A stretch of 19,065 bases of DNA, from assembly GCF_001949145.1 (NCBI RefSeq), contig NW_019091365.1, positions 488,025-507,089 of the forward strand, read 5' to 3'. A model generated the notes under the pieces. It saw only the letters and a list, made by a program, of their open reading frames with translations, had not been told where the DNA came from and did no database searches. How positions within the stretch are numbered: the stretch's first letter is position 1; the number at the start of each line of letters is the position of its first letter. This DNA is from Acanthaster planci. Lineage: Eukaryota; Echinodermata; Asteroidea; Valvatida; Acanthasteridae. Positions 10,401-16,400 of this stretch are shown here, piece after piece. The position numbers and the translations under genes were made by a program.

Positions 10401-13400
10401 GCAATTTTTTTTCCAACGCCATGGCGCACTGTCTCTTCCATGACTGTCTGTGTCCTGACCTGTTGCATACTGTCAGTGGTCTGTACATGAATAAGGGAAC
10501 CAGGCTTCACTCTTTGAAATTGAATCATCAGTGCTAACGAGTCCATGCACACAAGACCAGTCACAAAAGCGAGGATGAATAGTGATGAAGGAATGCTGTG
10601 GTTGCAATTAATTTGAATAACTTGTGACTTAAGATCAGACTGGAGGTCTTGTGTTGATCTTGTGATGGTCTCATGGGGTCCTGGGATGGTTTTAAGGGGT
10701 CTCGTGGTGGTTTTAAGCGGTCTTGGGATGGTTTTAAGCGGTTTCGGGATGGTTTTAAGGGGTCTCCAGATGGTTTTAAGGGGTCTCCGGATGGTTTTAA
10801 GGGGTCTCCGGATGATTTTAAGGGGTCTCGGGATGGTTTTAAGGGGTCTCGTGGTGGTTTTAAGGGGTCTTGGGATGGTTTTAAGGGGTCTTGGGATGGT
10901 TTTAAGGGGTCTCCGGATGGTTTTAAGCAGTCGCGGGATGGTTTTAATGGGTCTCGGGATGGTTTTAAGGGGTCTCGGGGTGGTTTTAAGGGGTCTCAGG
11001 TTGGTTTTAAGGGGTCTCAGGTTGGTTTTAAGGGGTCTCAGGTTGGTTTTAAGGGGTCTCGGTTACAATACTGTAAATGTAGTCTAAGCCTTCCCTACTG
11101 ATGCTGAAATGTACATGCAGCTTAGTTGGCTGTAGAGCCGGTAAGTCCAGCAAACCACTGCTGTTTTTATCACTTCGAATGAATAGAAATAAGGGTGTGT
11201 TGTCATTCAACCTGACTCACATTCAAACTTGAGTCTACATCTTTTTTTTTCCAGTTTTTGTTTTCTTACATGCCAGTTTTTGTCCCCGCGTGTTTCAGCT
11301 CTTGTACACCGTCATGCTATGGCTGACATTGCGACAGTTCCTGCGGGAGAGACGCCTGGCCAAGTTGAGCGTGAACTCAGAGGGGATTGTTCTTCAGCCA
11401 TTTGGGGTGATCTTCTCCAATCCGGATGAGGAGATGCAGGGTAAGAGGCCAATATATTTCAAGGAATTAAGAAATCGGAATCATTTGTTCGAGTCTTGAT
11501 GCTGGAGTGGAGCAGTACTTACTTCGCGTCCATCACACTGCAGGTGCAACCAGATCCCTTATAATAAGACCCGAGACCAGTGGTTTTTTTTGGTAATTTT
11601 GTTGGAGTCTGCATTAGAGAGGGCTGTCTGTTTTGAGGTGTCACTCTGTTCGACATCCTTGACACTTTTCTTTTCACCCAAGTTGTTTTGTTATTCTCAT
11701 TCCGGAAATGCCTCCTCTTTCACCGCAGCTATTGAAGATGCGAGGGAAGGAGGTGACTTTCCTGACAGGGGGGACAGCGAGACCATGTCGGTCATCGGCA
11801 ACACCGTCCTGGGCATCTTCTCCAAGTACTGGATCCTCCTCGTCATGGCCATGTTCCTCATCGTCACCATCCAGCATTCGGTGGACATCTTCAAGATCAT
11901 CTACATGGGGCTGTTCCTGCTTATCGCCAATATGTTCTTGGTGAGGACTCACTGAGATATTTCTCTCTAAGTTTTAAGTATTAAGCCTGATGCTGTTATT
12001 ATGTATATAGGGTGGCATAGGTGGATATCCCGTGATACAGGGATCCCAGACCTGGATCTGATGATAACAATGTCCTCAACAACAAAAGTGCAAATGTTAC
12101 TGTCATTTTGGACACTTTGGAGCAATTACTGTCCTGAGCCTTTGCTCAGATGTGTTTGTATAACACAAACATTTGGAGGGGCTTGTGCGCATTTTGTCGA
12201 AAATTATTCAGGTGTACTCATCACCTCAGAGAATGTTAAAACAGTGCATTCCACAGGATCTGCAACAGGGACAAGCAATAAGCAAGTAATAGTATGATTT
12301 TTAGAAATAATTTTGTTGTCTACCAGTTGAAGAATTTGGTAGCTCATGTGACTAAACATATTTGTGTTTTTGGTACAAATCATTGCTTTGTTGGCCTTGT
12401 TTTTTTTCTTCCAGTGGTCCTTTACTCTCTTCCGAGGGCTGGTCTGGATCTTTCTCTGGCTGGTGGTGCTGTATTCCATTGCCGTCCTCGTGATGATCTA
12501 CACCTATCAGTTTGAAGATTTTCCTGGCTACTGGACCAACGGCACGGGCATCTCTCTTAAAGTGTAAGCTAGTCTTGAGATGAAAAATTTCCAGCTTCTC
12601 TGATGTGCTGTTGTGTGCTCACACGGCTATCTAAACCTTTCAGATTTTTCCAAACAAATATCTTGTTGATATTTGAACTGGCTCGCTGCCTGACTTTAGG
12701 AGTCCTATGTCAACTCCTCTTTGGAAGGACAGAGGGTGGGATGGAGGGCATTTCACTGGTTGGCACAGTCAGGTCATCCGTTTTAAGTTATGAATGCGTA
12801 CCAGGGGCGGTGCCATTTTGTCAAAAGCCATGTTTGAAACTGGATTCCAAAGCTACAGCTTTGTCCGTTGCTGGCGTGTCTCTGAGTATTTCAAACAGGC
12901 AAACACTCAGACCGAGCTCTAGATAACAGATTGGAATGCGGCCTGGCATCCTGAGAGGAGTAGGCTAGTCCATTTGCCCCACTATTTTATCTTAAACTTT
13001 GAAAGGACAGGGACTGCGACCAAAGTTGAAGTGAGAGTCTTACCTTGTTGGTTCACAGGATTTTAACTTCTTGTAGAGAAATCCATATAATCTGTGTGTT
13101 ACCTTGCTACAGGTCAGGGTAATTCCAGAAATAAGGGGTCCAAAAGTGTGACATATTTGTGTCTCTGTTACTCCTGACCTTATTTGACATGGATATATAC
13201 TGGACTTGATTTCAAACTGTCACTATTTGTTTGGCGGGCAATTTGCATTAATTCATCATTCTTGGAAATTAGAAAAATGGGTTCTGAACTTAGAAAATCA
13301 TATGCCAGATGTGACAGGGACACGAAAACCAGTGGACCCCAAATTTCTGGAATTACCCTTGAGTTTTGGTCTCAATTTTGGCTGGTAATCATCTGAAATC

Positions 13401-16400
13401 AACTCCACTGTGTCATCTCTTTGCCTGTTTGATTTCAGACTGGAGGATCTTGGTCTTCGTGAGTACGACGTGTCAGAACTGTTCCTGAACCTCCTCATTC
13501 CAACAGCGTTCATCATCATTGTCATGGTTTATCTCCACTACTTCCACTCCAAGTTCATGGACATCACCAAAATAGAACAATCCGGATACAAGTAAGCACT
13601 GTTCTTAGTCTATGGATTGCTGTCAGCAGTCGTTTTGCTTACGTACAGTGTCATTTATTGATATGTTTTTCCGCTTTGAAGACACTTTTTCAAGAACCAA
13701 CATCAGGCCCTCCAAATTTTGTAAATTTCTTGTCGCTTCTGTCAGTATTCGCACCAGCATTTTATTTCTAATTACAAAAAATTCAATAATAGATTTTTAA
13801 GGAAATGCATACTAAGACAGGGGAAAGAATTCCACATACAGGCGCCACTTGACACCCCATGCATAAACCCTATGAGACTTTTTAGGACATGTTATTGCTT
13901 TCAAATGGTTAACCCCTTCGCGCTGGGAAGCGGCTATAGCCGCCGTAAAAATTGAGATCCTCAGCCTGCTTTTCAGCTATTATTCTCGGCCCACACTCGA
14001 GCGAACACGGTGAAAGAAGGCTGACCCTGGCTCTTGTGTATATGGTAATTGGTCTTTGTGCATAGCCCAGAAATGAAAAGACCGATTTTGCATCATAATC
14101 ACCAGCTTCACAATGGTCCCCACTTTGAAAAGAGGCAACGGGAATGTGGAAGGGTGAGTAGAGCCACATGCCACCGAACAATCAGCCTTTTCACTGTGTA
14201 ATTCAAAGCGTGCAGAGCACGTAGGGCCACAAACCGAGAATTTACGGTTTGGCATGTGGCCTTCGTGGCCAAGCGAGGCTGGAATTCTTGGAATCGGCTT
14301 TCGGAAAGAAATTCCCGTCGTCACTGTTGAGAAAAATTAGTGGAAATCTTTCCCATACAACTTGTCCCAAATCGATGTGTTTTAACTTTACCTGTAACCA
14401 CACCACCCCCCTCCCCAGAATGGCACCTGCTAGTGGTAGAGACTAGCATACCAGCAGCGGTCACTAATTACATGTATATATTGTGAAAGAACCTAAAGAA
14501 GGCAGAGTTATAGTGAATGTTCAGTTTGCAAATATCTTGAAGGGAGATGCTGAAATACCAAACAAGGTAAGTCTGTTATCACAGATACTAAACGTGATGT
14601 TTGGTTTTTCTCACGTCCACTGCTGATCAGGCCGAGCAAGATCAAAGAGGAAGACGTAGAAGGAGAGGTTGGGGCAGCTGGAGAAGAAGGAGGTGACGAG
14701 ACGGACAGAGCATCTCACATCAGCAAGAAAGGTATGACGTTGTTTGTGCCGTTTAGCTTGTTAGAAGTTTATCTTTGTACCGTGTTCAACTGTAACTGCT
14801 TCTTATTGTCTCCTCTTTTACTGATGTTGGTGAATGTGGGTCGTTTTGCGGCTGCCCGAGGCGCCTTTGTATGCCATGGGCTTAACCGTCCTTTAACGTA
14901 TTCATTGTTCCATGCTTAATGTCTTCATTGTACAACGCATTTGAACATATCTATATGAAATTTGCACTTTATAAATGAATAAATTAGTATTATTATTATT
15001 AAACCAAAACAACCTTAGGATGTCTACCACTAAATTACTATTTGAAATAAGTTGTGCTATTTAATCCATTCAAGAATTACTTTCCTCTAGCATGTTTCAG
15101 TATGTTTTGATGCACCAGTAAATAAACATTGTGTTATGTTTTGTTAATTGATTAAACATAGGGAATCCATGTTCATGGAATGCCGCACCCGTCATGTTAT
15201 TTTGAAGAGCCTGCTCAATGTTGAGCACGAATGGACTTGACCCCATTTTTATGAATTTGTGTTCAGACAAGACGCATTCCCAGTTGAAGCTGTACGTGAA
15301 ATACATCAGCATCATCTGCAAGACATACTACGACCGGGCGGCGGCGATCCTTTGGCGATGTCTGGAGATACACATGAGCAAAGTCGTCCTCTTCACCATC
15401 ATCATGGTGGTCACCAGGGAGGTAAATGTCACATTTTCTCTCACCTTTTTGAGTTGTCCAAAATAAAAAAAAATGACTGATAGTGTAGTCAGGCCACAGT
15501 TGACCGAGCAGGTGTTCCCTATGTGGTTGTGGTTTTGGTTAGTATAAGACTTCAAACTGTTTTTCCCCAACAGGATTGTCAGGATTTTGCTTTTCTCTTA
15601 TTTAGCAACTGTGCCAATGCTTCATGAGCATATGAAAATTGGGAAATTGCAGTGAAAAAACTTTTTTACTCCTAATTTTGAAACTGGTCATTAACCCTAA
15701 TCGCTTATGCCCTTTTGGCTGAGATACACCCTTAATCAGCAATGCAATTTTTGCCATGCAGCCTCAAACCTTCAAAATCCTCCAAACTGCCGGTAGGATT
15801 TTGGAGGATTGAGGATGGTTAGGCTTAAGCTCAAGAATTCTACAAACTGGTAATATGTTGAACTTGCTGCAGTGTAAACTTTTCATGCAGTTGAAAGTAA
15901 GAACTATATTCATGCAAGGTGCTAGAGGAAGGGAAGCTAAAGGGAGTAATGTTAATAAAGTCATTGTCTTAAGGGGGAAATGCGACATTAGATGTCTGTA
16001 ACTTGGGGTTTACCTTGAGATTCCGCAAGGTGTAACAGGGACTTATGAGGTACCTCGAGTTACCCCTCATTAAATCTTTCATTCGTCCTTTATGGAGATG
16101 TTGTCACTAAAATTCTAAAATTCAAAATTCTGCGTGGATTTTTGTGCCCTGCTTGCAGATGACGGCGGCCAACGGCCTCTTGGTCCTCCTTATCTTTTTG
16201 GTCATGCCCCTGCCGTGGTTCACCCGCTGTATGTTCCTTCTAGCGGCACTCTGGGTCTCCATCGTCATCTTTGTCAAGATGGTCTTCCAGCTAGACCTCA
16301 TGCCCATGGAGAGATTTGCAACCAACTGCACGGTAAGTGGAGGGGCGAAGCAAGATCTCAAATTTTTTGGGGGGTGGGGATGAGGGTTTATAGGAGTGAC

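Larger units (their letters stand above)
13592..14630 (+). other. Piezo intron, 1039 bp, with GC-rich palindromic patches
   Basis: GTAAGC donor and a rather weak acceptor tract (TTGGTTTTTCTCACGTCCACTGCTGATCAG). Between about 13910 and 14340 the composition is more GC-rich than in other introns and holds short palindromes. The minus-strand open frames here (13909-14181 and 13980-14324) match no family I recognise. A strong unused donor (AACAAG|GTAAGT) lies at 14561-14572. Confidence 0.8.

Noticed and set aside
10662-11101. Two overlapping open frames of 141-142 codons with heptad repeats
   Set aside because: They are conceptual translations of the intronic 21-bp minisatellite; the frame is open only because the period is a multiple of three, and the stretch lies between two correctly spliced Piezo exons.
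14970-15000. Possible gene 3' end (AATAAA-like signals)
   Set aside because: The Piezo reading frame continues through exons on both sides in correct phase; the signal is better explained as part of a retrotransposon tail.
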